DNA of 64,000 nucleotides, from assembly GCA_964344765.1 (NCBI GenBank), contig CAYFOM010000006.1, positions 1 to 64,000 on the forward strand, in the 5' to 3' direction. Each line of letters begins with the position of its first letter. Positions within the stretch are counted from its first letter, which is position 1. A program made the position numbers and the translations under genes. Below are positions 1 to 8,900 of the stretch, piece after piece. This DNA comes from JACNIZ01 sp964344765. Its GTDB lineage: Bacteria; Planctomycetota; UBA1135. The notes under the pieces are model-generated. The model worked only from the letters and a program-made list of their open reading frames with translations. It was not told where the DNA came from and searched no databases.

Positions 1-650
1 GGTCTGCGCCAAATGTAACTTTAGGGGATTTGCGGTTTTCGGGGGTGAAGCCCATGCTTGTGCTTTTCATCGCCACCATCGCCACGACTTCGGTCATGCC
101 CTTCGTCAAAGACCTGGGCATGGGATGGGTGGCGTTGGCGTTCGCCACCATCATGTTGGTGCGTTTCAAAGCCGTCGCCGATCGCTTTTACCAAGCGCTG
201 GATTGGGACCTACTCGGCTTCTTTTGCGCGCTGTTCATCACCATCAACGTGATGGAACACGCCGGTGTACTCCACCTGATCGGTCAAGGACTCGAGCAGA
301 TCATCGGCCTCGGCGACCTCAGCGGCAGCGGCGCAATTCTTGTCAGTGGAGCGGCGGCAAGTTCGGTCACCGACAACATCCCACTGGCGGCAATGCTCGC
401 CAAAATTCTCGCCGCCCACCCCGACGTCGGCAGTGATCCGGATTCGCCATTCTGGTGGTCGGTGGTCTTCGGCGCGAACCTAGGCGGCAACCTGACGCCG
501 ATTGGTTCGGCATCGACGTTGGTTGCGGTGACGATTATGCATAAGCACAACCTCAACGTCGGCTTCGCGCGTTTCGTCAAGATGGCGCTGCCGTTTGCAA
601 TCATGCAGCTAATCTTGGCGGTTGGATATGTGCTGGTGGTCCTGCAATGA
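1..650 (+). CDS. ArsB/NhaD-type SLC13 permease, C-terminal part (gene cut by window edge)
   Basis: The reading frame is open from base 3 to the stop at 650, with no stop before the edge, so this is the last 215 or so residues of a longer membrane transporter. It is very hydrophobic with about five membrane segments. The motif VTDNIPLAA and the glycine-rich GANLGGNLTPIGSAS segment are typical of the Na+/H+ antiporter NhaD, arsenite pump ArsB and citrate transporter superfamily, where the second half carries the substrate and ion site. A full protein of this family has about 400-430 residues, so roughly half is missing to the left. Substrate cannot be assigned: Na+/H+ exchange is the most likely, arsenite or a carboxylate are alternatives. 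The stop overlaps the next start by four bases (ATGA), which suggests translational coupling. Confidence 0.8.
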   Translation, partial: SAPNVTLGDLRFSGVKPMLVLFIATIATTSVMPFVKDLGMGWVALAFATIMLVRFKAVADRFYQALDWDLLGFFCALFITINVMEHAGVLHLIGQGLEQIIGLGDLSGSGAILVSGAAASSVTDNIPLAAMLAKILAAHPDVGSDPDSPFWWSVVFGANLGGNLTPIGSASTLVAVTIMHKHNLNVGFARFVKMALPFAIMQLILAVGYVLVVLQ

Positions 651-1177
651 ATTTCAGGCAGGTTTTTTGGGCGGCAATCCCCATTTTGCTTGGACTGGTG
701 GCCATTGGGTTCGTGATGATCACTGTCGAAGAACCCGAGCGTCGGCGCGAACTGGCACTCACTGTGGCTTTGGCAACGGTTGCGCTCGAATGGGCGGTAT
801 GTGTTCCCCTTTTGCTTCTTTACAAATTGCGGTCGCAAAAGCATGCACAGTTGCAAAACTCCCTCCAAACGGAAGTCAAGCCAAGCATTTGGAGCTTGAG
901 CCAAATGGGAACGCCGGAGCGGTTGGTTGTTGCCTTTATGTTCGGTTTCATTTCGCTCACCTTGTTGGGTTGGGGTGAAGCGCAGACGGCGATCGTGCTA
1001 GGGGAAGGATTCGACGGTGACCTGGATCAAGCCCGCAAATTTGATGGTGCCTTCCATGGGTCCAATTCCTGGTTCCGGTTTTCTCGGACACCACTGGGCT
1101 TAGTTTTTCGTTTGCTAGGCGCGGTTTCATTCCTCCTGGCGGTGTGGGTCATGCCGGAATCGGAGAAGAAGGAGTAA
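647..1177 (+). CDS. Small four-helix membrane protein, first copy of a tandem pair
   Basis: I do not recognise this family. The 176-residue product has four probable membrane helices (about residues 7-27, 36-58, 90-112 and 150-169) and a conserved stretch LGWGEAQ around residue 103, followed by GEGFDG and NSWFRFSRTP. The protein at 1210-1737 is clearly homologous over its whole length, including LLGWGEAQ, GEGFDG, SNSWFRF and a C-terminal WVMPE, so this is a tandem duplication. The start ATG overlaps the stop of the upstream permease, so the two are probably co-translated. Its role could be accessory to the transporter, but that is only a guess from position. Confidence 0.7.
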   Translation: MNFRQVFWAAIPILLGLVAIGFVMITVEEPERRRELALTVALATVALEWAVCVPLLLLYKLRSQKHAQLQNSLQTEVKPSIWSLSQMGTPERLVVAFMFGFISLTLLGWGEAQTAIVLGEGFDGDLDQARKFDGAFHGSNSWFRFSRTPLGLVFRLLGAVSFLLAVWVMPESEKKE

Positions 1178-1209
1178 GAGGTAATGAGACCTGTTTCGGT
1201 GGTTTGTCG

Positions 1210-1737
1210 ATGAAATCATTGATCGCACAATGGGCTGCGTTGCCGATCTGGCTTGGTGCAGCAATAGCCGTGCTCGTCATGTTTTTCATCGAGGATCCTT
1301 CGCAACGAAAAGCATATGTATTGATCACACTCTTAACCGCCTTAGCACTTGAATCGGCAATCATTTTCCCCCTAGTTTTGCACCTGAAACTGCGGTCAGC
1401 CAAGAAGGATGAGCTCGAAGAGACATTGGAGGAGGGGTGCGAACCCAGTATCTGGGAACAAGCCAATATGGGCACGGCGGATCGCATGATCCTGGCCTTT
1501 CTTATTGCTGCCCCCGCGTTTGCTTTATTAGGTTGGGGCGAAGCGCAGACCGTCTTCTTCTTCGGCGAGGGATTCGACGGCAGTTGGAGGGAAGCCGTCG
1601 AAATGGATGAGGCCTTCGACGAATCCAACTCATGGTTTCGGTTTACCCGCACCCCGATAGGCATCCTTTGTCGTCTCCTTGGGGCAGGTTTCTTTTACCT
1701 GGCGATGTGGGTGATGCCGGAACGCCAGAAGAAATAA
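1210..1737 (+). CDS. Small four-helix membrane protein, second copy of a tandem pair
   Basis: This 175-residue protein is a paralogue of the product of 647-1177. It shares the two N-terminal helices, the LLGWGEAQ segment, GEGFDG, SNSWFRFTRTP and the final membrane helix ending in WVMPE. I chose the ATG at 1210 (MKSLIAQW) because it aligns with the start of the upstream copy; an in-frame ATG at 1144 would lie inside the upstream gene and add residues with no counterpart. The gap from the first copy is 32 bases, consistent with one transcript. Function unknown. Confidence 0.68.
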   Translation: MKSLIAQWAALPIWLGAAIAVLVMFFIEDPSQRKAYVLITLLTALALESAIIFPLVLHLKLRSAKKDELEETLEEGCEPSIWEQANMGTADRMILAFLIAAPAFALLGWGEAQTVFFFGEGFDGSWREAVEMDEAFDESNSWFRFTRTPIGILCRLLGAGFFYLAMWVMPERQKK

Positions 1738-1780
1738 GATCCTATTGCTGGGGTAACAACTCCTCCGGCAGGTGCACCAG

Positions 1781-2332
1781 ATGAAATTGGAGTGGAAATC
1801 CGTAGCCCTTGTTGCGGTAGGCTCGATCCTACTGTGGGGGCTACTCTTCCAGGAAGGTGCTTGCTTCGGTGATCAGCGATCGAGTATGCAGCGACTGGTC
1901 GACGAAATCCAAGACGAAGTCGGTAAGGCCGTGCTTCGCAACCAATCGCTGTTTGAGGACATTGCCGATGGCAGAGAGAGCGGTTCGGTTAGCTTGCGGC
2001 GGCCGTCGCCGAAGTGGCGGGCATATATCGAGGACCTCGAGCATGCGGTGCGCGGCACCATCGGCTATTACGTCAAAGTCCGGGTACGGTCCGGTGTGGA
2101 TCTACGCGATCTGGTCGTCGCTGCCAGCGCCGCATCAATGGCCAACGAAGGCCGGCTGATTTGGGCACCGGAACCCTGGGAAATCGTCGACGCCGACCCC
2201 GGTTTGCCTCACAGTCACGAGCTTCACCTGCCGGAATTCGGCGTCTTTTCGTGGACGGTGCACCTGAACCTGGAACTGGACGACTCCGAGCAGTTGATCT
2301 CGGCGACGGTCGTCAAGGTCATCTCCCACTGA
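1781..2332 (+). CDS. Hypothetical exported or membrane-anchored protein
   Basis: The 183-residue product starts with a short basic end and one hydrophobic segment (about residues 7-27), followed by a soluble, charged domain with no motif I recognise. A cysteine near residue 28 lies after the hydrophobic run but does not make a convincing lipobox. I prefer the ATG at 1781; a GTG at 1772 is the alternative start. It follows the small membrane paralogues by 43 bases on the same strand and is probably the last gene of that run. The stop at 2332 meets the end of the opposite-strand gene at 2334, so the two transcripts converge. Confidence 0.6.
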   Translation: MKLEWKSVALVAVGSILLWGLLFQEGACFGDQRSSMQRLVDEIQDEVGKAVLRNQSLFEDIADGRESGSVSLRRPSPKWRAYIEDLEHAVRGTIGYYVKVRVRSGVDLRDLVVAASAASMANEGRLIWAPEPWEIVDADPGLPHSHELHLPEFGVFSWTVHLNLELDDSEQLISATVVKVISH

Positions 2333-2333
2333 C

Positions 2334-2993
2334 CTAATCGCTGGATGGGGCGGAGAGATCAATTAGCTGACCTAGCAACTCATCTCGGAACTCAACTAAG
2401 CCAGGCCGAAGCTCAGGTGCAAGTTGTTTCGAAAGTTGCGCAATGGGTATGTCCTTTAGGGTCCAGGTCAGGGTTAATGCGGAGAACCCGCCGTCTTTGC
2501 GAGTCGCATCCATCAGTGCAGTTTCCAGGTCGTGGTTCTTAAGCAATTCCCGCAAATCCACAAGGTCTCGAATTTCGGATCTAGACACCAAAGCACAGAG
2601 CTTGTTGACCAGGATTTCATAGGGTGTATCGACGAAAACGGAAATATTTCCGATTTCGAGAAGTTTCGGTTGCTGAATGAAGGGAACAGGTTCAGCTACA
2701 AGGTCGACAACAAGCTCTTCATCGCCGACCTGGGTTAGCAGTTTGCAGAACGAGGGAGTTCGATTCAGGACATCGGTGTGAATTCCGGCTTGGGTTAATG
2801 CACTTACCGCCTCATCAGGGACCCTTCCAAGTTCCGATCTACCGTGCCAGAACAAATCGAGGTCACGAGTGACTCGGTGCCCTAGGTGGAAGCCTGAAAG
2901 AGCAGCTCCGCCAGTCAATGTCGCCGGAGGCTGAATTCCGCTAAGGACTTCCAATACTTTCCGCTGAATCGGGCTGAGCAGCTTAGGCGACAC
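2334..2993 (-). CDS. AbiEii/AbiGii-like nucleotidyltransferase (possible toxin)
   Basis: This 219-residue protein has the signature of the AbiEii toxin / DUF1814 nucleotidyltransferases: a GG dipeptide in TLTGGAALSGFH (residues 26-37) followed by a metal-binding DLDLF (44-48), and further on NKLCALVSRSEIRDLVDL, the K...R...RDL.DL block of the family. Characterised AbiEii-type enzymes transfer nucleotides to RNA and act as toxins in phage defence, but relatives with other roles exist. The reading frame could be extended to 3110, but a GTG at 2993 gives a protein that starts just before the conserved region and overlaps the upstream gene by 11 bases, the usual coupling of such pairs. The classical AbiEi antitoxin is absent; a 100-residue protein sits in its place. 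Confidence 0.72.
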   Translation of the reverse strand: MSPKLLSPIQRKVLEVLSGIQPPATLTGGAALSGFHLGHRVTRDLDLFWHGRSELGRVPDEAVSALTQAGIHTDVLNRTPSFCKLLTQVGDEELVVDLVAEPVPFIQQPKLLEIGNISVFVDTPYEILVNKLCALVSRSEIRDLVDLRELLKNHDLETALMDATRKDGGFSALTLTWTLKDIPIAQLSKQLAPELRPGLVEFRDELLGQLIDLSAPSSD

Positions 2994-3285
2994 CGCGGTC
3001 CTCCCATCGCTCCAGCAACCAACGCCAATTTTCGCGAGTATGGCCGAGATACTGTTCCAACTTGTCCCATTCTCGACGAATGCGGGCGGCACTGACAAAG
3101 GAGAAAACATCGTCAGGCCTCGCTTGGCGCATCAATTTGCCTAGGAGGTAAGCCCGAGTGACCTGGTCATCACCATCGAGTTGGCGGCGGAATTCGGAAA
3201 GAGTCATGTCCACATCCCAGAGGAAATAAGGGCGGCCCTTGGCGTCGACTAACTTGTCGTGTGGGAGTGGGTTTAGGGCGGACAT
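2983..3285 (-). CDS. Small protein coupled to AbiEii-like nucleotidyltransferase
   Basis: The 100-residue soluble product begins MSALNPLPHDKL and contains PYFLWDVDMTLSEFRRQL and a tryptophan-rich C-terminus (ENWRWLLERW). I recall small proteins with a FLWD.DMTL.EF segment next to AbiEii-like genes in other bacteria, but I cannot name a characterised function. It is the first gene of the minus-strand pair and overlaps the nucleotidyltransferase by 11 bases. It might be the antitoxin or a partner subunit; it shows no helix-turn-helix of the AbiEi type that I can see. The start lies 72 bases from the divergent tryptophanase-family start. Confidence 0.6.
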   Translation of the reverse strand: MSALNPLPHDKLVDAKGRPYFLWDVDMTLSEFRRQLDGDDQVTRAYLLGKLMRQARPDDVFSFVSAARIRREWDKLEQYLGHTRENWRWLLERWEDRGVA

Positions 3286-3357
3286 CGTGGTGCCATGGTA
3301 CCCAAAGAGGGGGGCAATGTGCCTTGGAGCGCTCCCCGGAGGGAGTTAATAAATCGC

Positions 3358-6045
3358 ATGCTGCAGTCGCTTCCCCATGAGCCCCACAAGATCAAAACCA
3401 TTCGTCGGGTTCATTTTCCGTCGCTGGATGACCGGCGGCGCAATTTGGCTAAGGTCCAGTTCAACGTCTTCCATTTGACGCCGGCGCATCTGGCCTTTGA
3501 TATGTGCTCGCTGGGCACCAGCGCGATGACGCAGGAACAGCTTTCCGGCCAGTTCATCGGCGACGAAGCCTATGCCGGCGCGCGCAACTTCGAGACCTTG
3601 GAAAAGGTCGTCGCCGACGTCTTCGGCTTCCCGTACATCTGCCCCGCGCATAACATCCTTGGCTGCGTGAAGTTGGTGGTTTCGACCTTGCTGCCGCGCG
3701 GTTCGCAGGTGGCGTCGAACGCGCAGACGCGCACCGATATTTTGACTCCGCAGGGCGTGCACGTGATCGATGTGCGCGACCACAACTACTCGATTTTCAC
3801 CGGTAACGTCGATCTCGACATCCTTGGCGGCGCGTTGAAGCAAGAAGAGACCAAAGCGGTCTGCATTCAGGTCTTCGCCGACGGCCAACACCCGATCAAC
3901 CTGAGCAATTTGCATGAGATTCGCTCGCTGGCCGATCGCAACGGCAAGCAGCTGATCCTCGACGCTTCGCGGGTGATCGAAAACGCCTGGTACATCCAGC
4001 GTCACGAGCCGGGCATGGCGGACAAATCCATCGCCGAGCTGGTCAAAGAGATCGCACAAACCGCCCATATTCTGATGGCCGACGCCGCCCAAGACGCCAA
4101 GTGCCCGTCCGGCGGCTTGTTGGCGACCACCGATACGGCGGTGCACGAAGCCCTCCGCAACGAGGTGGTGGTCTACGAAGGTCTGCACACCTACGGTGGC
4201 ATGTCCGGCCGCACCATGGAGATGTTCGCGCGCGGTCTCGACGAAATGTGCGTTGAAGAGGAAGTGCAGTGGGTGATGCAGGAAACCGAGCGTTTCTGCC
4301 TGCGCATGCTCGAAGCCGGCGTGCCGTTGGAGCGCGGTTGCGACGGCGCTTACATCGACGCGGTTGAGTTTTTCCCACACCTCGAGCACCATCAGCAAGA
4401 CGCATTTTCCGCCGCGCTTTACACCATCTGCGGCGTGCGCGCCTTTGCTCACGGTCGTGTTGGGCGCGACAGCCAAGTGGCGGTGCAAATCCCTCGTTTG
4501 GCGATGACCAGCCGCCAGCTGGATCAGGTCGGTGACGCGATCATTAGCTTGTACAACCAACGCGAAAAGGTGCAAAGCCTCGAGCCGATGCGCGAGGGAA
4601 GGTGGCGCGACCAAATGCGCTATCGCTGGGTGTTCCCCGATCTCGAATGCTTCGAGTTCGACACCTATCCGTTCACCATTCACACCGTCGAGCGCATCGC
4701 CACGCTGAGCAAAGAACAGCGCCAGCAGGCGATTTCCGAGGCCGGCTACAACACCTTCTTGCTGCGTTCGGCCGACGTCACCATCGACTTGTTGACCGAC
4801 TCGGGAACCTCGGCAATGAGTACCGAGCAGTGGGCGGCATATGACGGCGCCAAAGCGACGCCGGCGCGGTCGGATGTTTACAACGATCTGGTCGACGCGC
4901 TGCGCGAGGCGACGGGGTATGAGCACATCATCCCCACGCACCAAGGGCGCGCCGCCGAGCAGATTCTGTCGGAAATCATGATTCAACCCGGGCAGATCGT
5001 GCCGGGCAACATGTACTTCACGACGACGAAGCTGCATCAGGAAATCGCCGGTGGCGTATTCGCCGACATCATCGTCGACGAGGCGCACAATCCGCAAAGC
5101 GACTTCCCGTGGAAGGGCAACATCGATCTGAACAAGTTGAAGAAGCTGGTCGAAGAACACGGCGCGAAGAAGATTGCTTACATCTCTTTCGAGCACTCGG
5201 TCAACATGGCCGGCGGTCAGCCGGTGTCGATGGACAACATGCGCGAGGTGTACAGCTACTGCAGCTCGCTAGCCATTCCGGTGTTCTTCGACGCCACGCG
5301 CATGGTCGAAAATGCCTACATGATCCAAACGCGTGATCCGCATTACGCGCATACTCGGGTCAAAGACATCCTCCGCGAAATGCTGGTTTACGGCGACGGC
5401 TGCACGGTGTCGGGCAAGAAGGATTTCTTGATCAACATCGGCGGTTTGTTGGCCTTTAAGGACAACGTCGAATGGAAAGAGCTGGCCGAAGAACGGCTGC
5501 GCGTACTGGAAGGCGCGATCACCGACGGCGGTTTGGCGACGTCGGACTTGGCCGCCATTGCCGAAGGTGTTCGTGAAATGCTCGACGATGCCTACATTCG
5601 CGCGCGCGTGCGCCAAACTGCGGCACTAGGCAAGATGTTGACCGACGTCGGCGTGCCGATCGTGACTCCACCTGGCAGCCACGCGATTTTCATCGACGTG
5701 AAAAAATTCCTGCCGCACGTGCCGCAAGACGACTTCCCGGCGCAGCGTTTGGCCGCCGAGTTGTACGTCGAAACCGGCGTGCGCGCGATGGAGCGCGGCA
5801 TTGTGTCGAAGGGGCGCAACCCGGTGACCGGCGAAAACTACCACCCGGAATTGGAGCTGGTACGCCTGACCATTCCGCGGCGTGCTTACACCCGCGACCA
5901 CATGCGCGCGGTAGCCGACGGCATCATTCGGATGTTTGAAAAACGCGACACCATTCATGGTTTGCGCTGCACTTACGAGCCGGAAAAGCTGCGCTTCTTC
6001 CAAGGTCGATTTGAACCGCTTCCGGTGCCGGAAAAGGTCAACTAA
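3358..6045 (+). CDS. Double-length tryptophanase/tyrosine phenol-lyase family protein
   Basis: The 895-residue product consists of two fused copies of the beta-eliminating lyase fold (PLP fold type I), each about 440 residues; the usual family member is about 470. The C-terminal copy keeps the PLP-phosphate loop THQGRAAEQI (527-536), the cofactor Asp in FFDATR, the Schiff-base lysine in SGKKDFLINIGGLL (K688) and the carboxylate-binding arginine in RLTIPRRAYT. The N-terminal copy has lost the lysine (DAAQDAKCPSGGLL, Gln at the lysine position) and the phosphate loop, but keeps GDEAYAGAR (68-76), which the C-terminal copy has lost. One complete active site per chain is therefore plausible, cutting a C-beta substituent from tryptophan, tyrosine or a related amino acid. 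An ATG at 3295 is an alternative start, but MLQSLPHEPHKIK matches the beginning of single-copy enzymes better. Confidence 0.85.
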   Translation: MLQSLPHEPHKIKTIRRVHFPSLDDRRRNLAKVQFNVFHLTPAHLAFDMCSLGTSAMTQEQLSGQFIGDEAYAGARNFETLEKVVADVFGFPYICPAHNILGCVKLVVSTLLPRGSQVASNAQTRTDILTPQGVHVIDVRDHNYSIFTGNVDLDILGGALKQEETKAVCIQVFADGQHPINLSNLHEIRSLADRNGKQLILDASRVIENAWYIQRHEPGMADKSIAELVKEIAQTAHILMADAAQDAKCPSGGLLATTDTAVHEALRNEVVVYEGLHTYGGMSGRTMEMFARGLDEMCVEEEVQWVMQETERFCLRMLEAGVPLERGCDGAYIDAVEFFPHLEHHQQDAFSAALYTICGVRAFAHGRVGRDSQVAVQIPRLAMTSRQLDQVGDAIISLYNQREKVQSLEPMREGRWRDQMRYRWVFPDLECFEFDTYPFTIHTVERIATLSKEQRQQAISEAGYNTFLLRSADVTIDLLTDSGTSAMSTEQWAAYDGAKATPARSDVYNDLVDALREATGYEHIIPTHQGRAAEQILSEIMIQPGQIVPGNMYFTTTKLHQEIAGGVFADIIVDEAHNPQSDFPWKGNIDLNKLKKLVEEHGAKKIAYISFEHSVNMAGGQPVSMDNMREVYSYCSSLAIPVFFDATRMVENAYMIQTRDPHYAHTRVKDILREMLVYGDGCTVSGKKDFLINIGGLLAFKDNVEWKELAEERLRVLEGAITDGGLATSDLAAIAEGVREMLDDAYIRARVRQTAALGKMLTDVGVPIVTPPGSHAIFIDVKKFLPHVPQDDFPAQRLAAELYVETGVRAMERGIVSKGRNPVTGENYHPELELVRLTIPRRAYTRDHMRAVADGIIRMFEKRDTIHGLRCTYEPEKLRFFQGRFEPLPVPEKVN

Positions 6046-6051
6046 ACGCAA

Positions 6052-6070
6052 GCGCCGACGCGACCGGCGC
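6052..6070. terminator. Short hairpin after the tryptophanase-family gene
   Basis: The arms GCGCCG (6052-6057) and CGGCGC (6065-6070) form a six-pair stem with a seven-base loop, seven bases past the stop at 6045. There is no T-run, so it would be at most a weak terminator. Confidence 0.3.
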
Positions 6071-6109
6071 ACCCTGCGAGAATCCGCCGCAGCCTGTTAA
6101 GCTTTCGCC

Positions 6110-7036
6110 ATGCAGGCTGCGGCGTTCGGCTTGCTGTCGGTCGTCAGCGTGCTGTGGCTCACGCCACCGTTGGCCCTGGCGGCGGGAATTTTGATGGCGG
6201 TGACCCTAGGGTCATTCGAAGCCGCGCGTGTGCACCGAGCCAGTAAGTGGTTGCTGCAAGCCTCGGTGGTCGGCCTCGGCTTTGGCATGAACCTTGGCGA
6301 AGTCTGGAGTGCCACCGCCGATGGCTTCTTTTACGCAGTCGCCACCATCGTAGGCACGCTAGCTTTAGGGATCTGGTTAGGCCGACGTTTGGGCGTGGAG
6401 CGCGAAGCCAGCACTTTGATCGCCGCTGGAACCGCGATTTGCGGCGGCAGTGCAATCGCCGCAGTCGGCGCTGCGATCCGCGCGGATAAAAATGCGATGG
6501 CGGTGGCGTTGGCGACGGTGTTTTCGCTGAATGCAGTCGCGCTATTCGTATTCCCGCCGCTGGGTGAGTGGCTGGAGCTGAGCCAACATCAGTTTGGGAT
6601 TTGGTCTGCGATCGCGATTCACGACACCAGCTCGGTGGTGGGGGCGGCGGCTAAATTCGGCGATCCGGCGCTGGAGTTGGCCACCACGGTCAAACTATCG
6701 CGCGCGCTGTGGATCTTGCCGCTGGTGGCTTGGATGGGCGTCAATCACGCCATCGCCAAGGGTGAGGAACCAGCCAGTCGCCCGCGCGCGGCAATCCCCT
6801 GGTTCATTGTGCTGTTCGTCGTTGCCGCGGCAATGCGCAACGCGCTGCCCGACGCCGTCGCTACCTTCGACACGCTGCGCGCATTTGGCCGCGTCGGCTT
6901 AACCCTGACCCTATTTTTCATTGGCTCAACCATGTCGTTGCAAGCCATTCGCAAGGTCGGGCTTCAGCCGATGTTGCAGGGCGTCTTGCTGTGGGTGGTG
7001 GTCAGCGCGGTCACCCTGATCGTGGTGATGATTTAA
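6110..7036 (+). CDS. YeiH/UPF0324 family membrane protein (putative sulfate exporter)
   Basis: The 308-residue protein has about ten hydrophobic segments and the family hallmark GTAICGGSAIAAVG (residues 105-118), followed by HDTSSVVGAAAKFGD. This matches the YeiH/UPF0324 group, annotated as putative sulfate or sulfonate exporters on limited evidence. It lies 64 bases after the tryptophanase-family gene on the same strand, and converges with the histidine kinase gene ending at 7052. If the lyase acts on cysteine-like substrates or if sulfatases elsewhere in the window release sulfate, an exporter of sulfur oxyanions would fit, but this is inference. Confidence 0.85.
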   Translation: MQAAAFGLLSVVSVLWLTPPLALAAGILMAVTLGSFEAARVHRASKWLLQASVVGLGFGMNLGEVWSATADGFFYAVATIVGTLALGIWLGRRLGVEREASTLIAAGTAICGGSAIAAVGAAIRADKNAMAVALATVFSLNAVALFVFPPLGEWLELSQHQFGIWSAIAIHDTSSVVGAAAKFGDPALELATTVKLSRALWILPLVAWMGVNHAIAKGEEPASRPRAAIPWFIVLFVVAAAMRNALPDAVATFDTLRAFGRVGLTLTLFFIGSTMSLQAIRKVGLQPMLQGVLLWVVVSAVTLIVVMI

Positions 7037-7051
7037 GCGGCGCAAGGAAGG

Positions 7052-8875
7052 CTAAGAAACGCGGCGTAGCGTCGACTTACTCGGCAGCCATCGCGCCAAC
7101 ACGTTTTGCAGATCTTCCACCGTGTACGGTTTGCTCAGGTGGTCGTCCATGCCGGCATCCAACGCTTTTTCGCGGTCGCCGGTCAATGCGTTGGCTGTGA
7201 GCGCAATGATTGGCGTCGGCATATGCCCTTCTTCCAAGTGGCGAATGGTGCGCGTTGCCTGATATCCGTCCATCCGCGGCATGCTGCAATCCATCAACAC
7301 CGCGGCGAACATTTCCGGACGGAACATTTGCACTGCTTCCAAGCCGTCGCTGGCCACCTCGTAGGGCAAGTCCAAGTCTTTAAGGATGGCTTTGGCCAAC
7401 CTCTGATTGACCGAATTGTCTTCCACAAGCAGGATTTTTTGCCCCTCGTTGATCACCAACTTCGTCGCAGAGCCGAGGCGTGTGGCCGCCGCCTGCTGGG
7501 GCGTAGCCACGTCGACGTCCAACTCAAAAGAGAAGGTGCTGCCCACGTTTTCTTCGCTCTCCAAGCGAATCTCGCCGCCCATTTGGCGCACCAAGCGCCG
7601 GCAAATGGCCAAGCCCAAACCAGTGCCGCCAAACTTGCGTGTGGTGCTCGAATCCGCTTGGCTGAACGGTTGGAAAAGCTCCACCTGCTTTTCTTGCGCG
7701 ATGCCTAAGCCGGTGTCTTTCACTGCCAAATACAGTCGCACTCGCCGCTCGCCGGCGGGTTCGGCCCGCATCTTCAGCTTGACCGCACCTCGCTTGGTGA
7801 ATTTGATCGCGTTGTTGAGCAGGTTTTGCAATACCTGGCGCAAGCGTGTCGGGTCGCCAAAAATCCACGTCGGCGTGTTGACCGCGGTGTCGAGAGTGAC
7901 TTTGACCTCGCGGTCGCCTACGCTGAATTCTGATACCTGAATCAAGTCTTTGGCCAAAGCTTGCAGGTCAAAAGCAATTTCTTCCAGCTCCAGTTGACCG
8001 GCTTCGATTTTCGAAAAATCCAGAATGTCGTTGATGATCGACCACAACGCATTGCCACTACGTTCCACCGTCTGCAGCTGTTCGCGCTGTTCATCCTTTA
8101 ACTCGGACCGCGACAGCAAACTGACCATGCCGATCACACCATTGAGCGGCGTGCGAATTTCATGGCTCATCGTCGCCAGGAATTCTGCCTTGGCTTTAAC
8201 GGCTAATTCGGCGCGATCCACGGCCGCCTCGAGCTTTTGGCGCAAGCGGTGATCGCGGCGCGCGGTTTGAAAAGTCATCCAACCGCCGAATGTGCCGACC
8301 ACCGCACCCGTGCAAATGCTGACGCCCAGCGCCAATGCAAAGTTGTCTCCGGGTAGTTGCCAGCTGTACGACGCCAAGTACGCCATCATTAAAGCCAAGC
8401 ATGAACTGGTCGGGCCAAGCACCGCCTTCCATCCTTGGGCCGGGTAAATCACCCAACATGCACCGACGCCGATGGCTCCGACTACGGCGACGGGTGCGTT
8501 CACTGCCTGGTCAACCATGGCCGCGCTGACGCCTACGCCGATGGCCACCGCACTATACGAAAGGTACAGCCATGAAGTTGGATCCAGGTCCGGATCGCGG
8601 ATCACGCGCCAGGTCGTCACCAAGCAGATGGGGAACATCGCCGCCCAGGTCAACATCATCGGTTGAATGGCAACCGGGTTGATGAAGTAGTCCACCGCAA
8701 TGCCGATCAAATAGCACACCGCGATGGTGACAAGGTCGATGACCAGCGCCATGGCCATGGTGATTCGCCACGTCTCCCGCAACCGCATCGAAAGCTCGCT
8801 GCAGTCGGGATTGGATTTCAGCAGTTTATGCAGATATCGGGACGGACCTGGACCCCGGGTAGGAGGCATATCCAT
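7052..8875 (-). CDS. Hybrid sensor histidine kinase with C-terminal receiver domain
   Basis: The 607-residue protein has about six membrane helices in its first 200 residues, a HisKA dimerisation domain with the phospho-accepting histidine in MSHEIRTPLNGVIGM (H238), an HATPase_c domain with N, G1 and G2 boxes (NLLNNAIKF, DTGLGI, GGTGLGL) and a receiver domain with the acceptor aspartate in VLMDCSMPRMDGYQ (D529). No HPt domain is present, so phosphorelay must pass to a separate protein encoded elsewhere. No periplasmic sensor domain is visible; the signal is probably read in the membrane. A Met at residue 30 is an alternative start. No response-regulator gene is adjacent. Confidence 0.92.
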   Translation of the reverse strand: MDMPPTRGPGPSRYLHKLLKSNPDCSELSMRLRETWRITMAMALVIDLVTIAVCYLIGIAVDYFINPVAIQPMMLTWAAMFPICLVTTWRVIRDPDLDPTSWLYLSYSAVAIGVGVSAAMVDQAVNAPVAVVGAIGVGACWVIYPAQGWKAVLGPTSSCLALMMAYLASYSWQLPGDNFALALGVSICTGAVVGTFGGWMTFQTARRDHRLRQKLEAAVDRAELAVKAKAEFLATMSHEIRTPLNGVIGMVSLLSRSELKDEQREQLQTVERSGNALWSIINDILDFSKIEAGQLELEEIAFDLQALAKDLIQVSEFSVGDREVKVTLDTAVNTPTWIFGDPTRLRQVLQNLLNNAIKFTKRGAVKLKMRAEPAGERRVRLYLAVKDTGLGIAQEKQVELFQPFSQADSSTTRKFGGTGLGLAICRRLVRQMGGEIRLESEENVGSTFSFELDVDVATPQQAAATRLGSATKLVINEGQKILLVEDNSVNQRLAKAILKDLDLPYEVASDGLEAVQMFRPEMFAAVLMDCSMPRMDGYQATRTIRHLEEGHMPTPIIALTANALTGDREKALDAGMDDHLSKPYTVEDLQNVLARWLPSKSTLRRVS

Positions 8876-8900
8876 CTATCGGATGAATTAGATGAATTCC

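Noticed and set aside
3346..5196. 616-residue open frame on the minus strand opposite the tryptophanase-family gene
   Set aside because: No recognisable motifs; the sense gene is certain, and high-GC codon bias produces such antisense frames.
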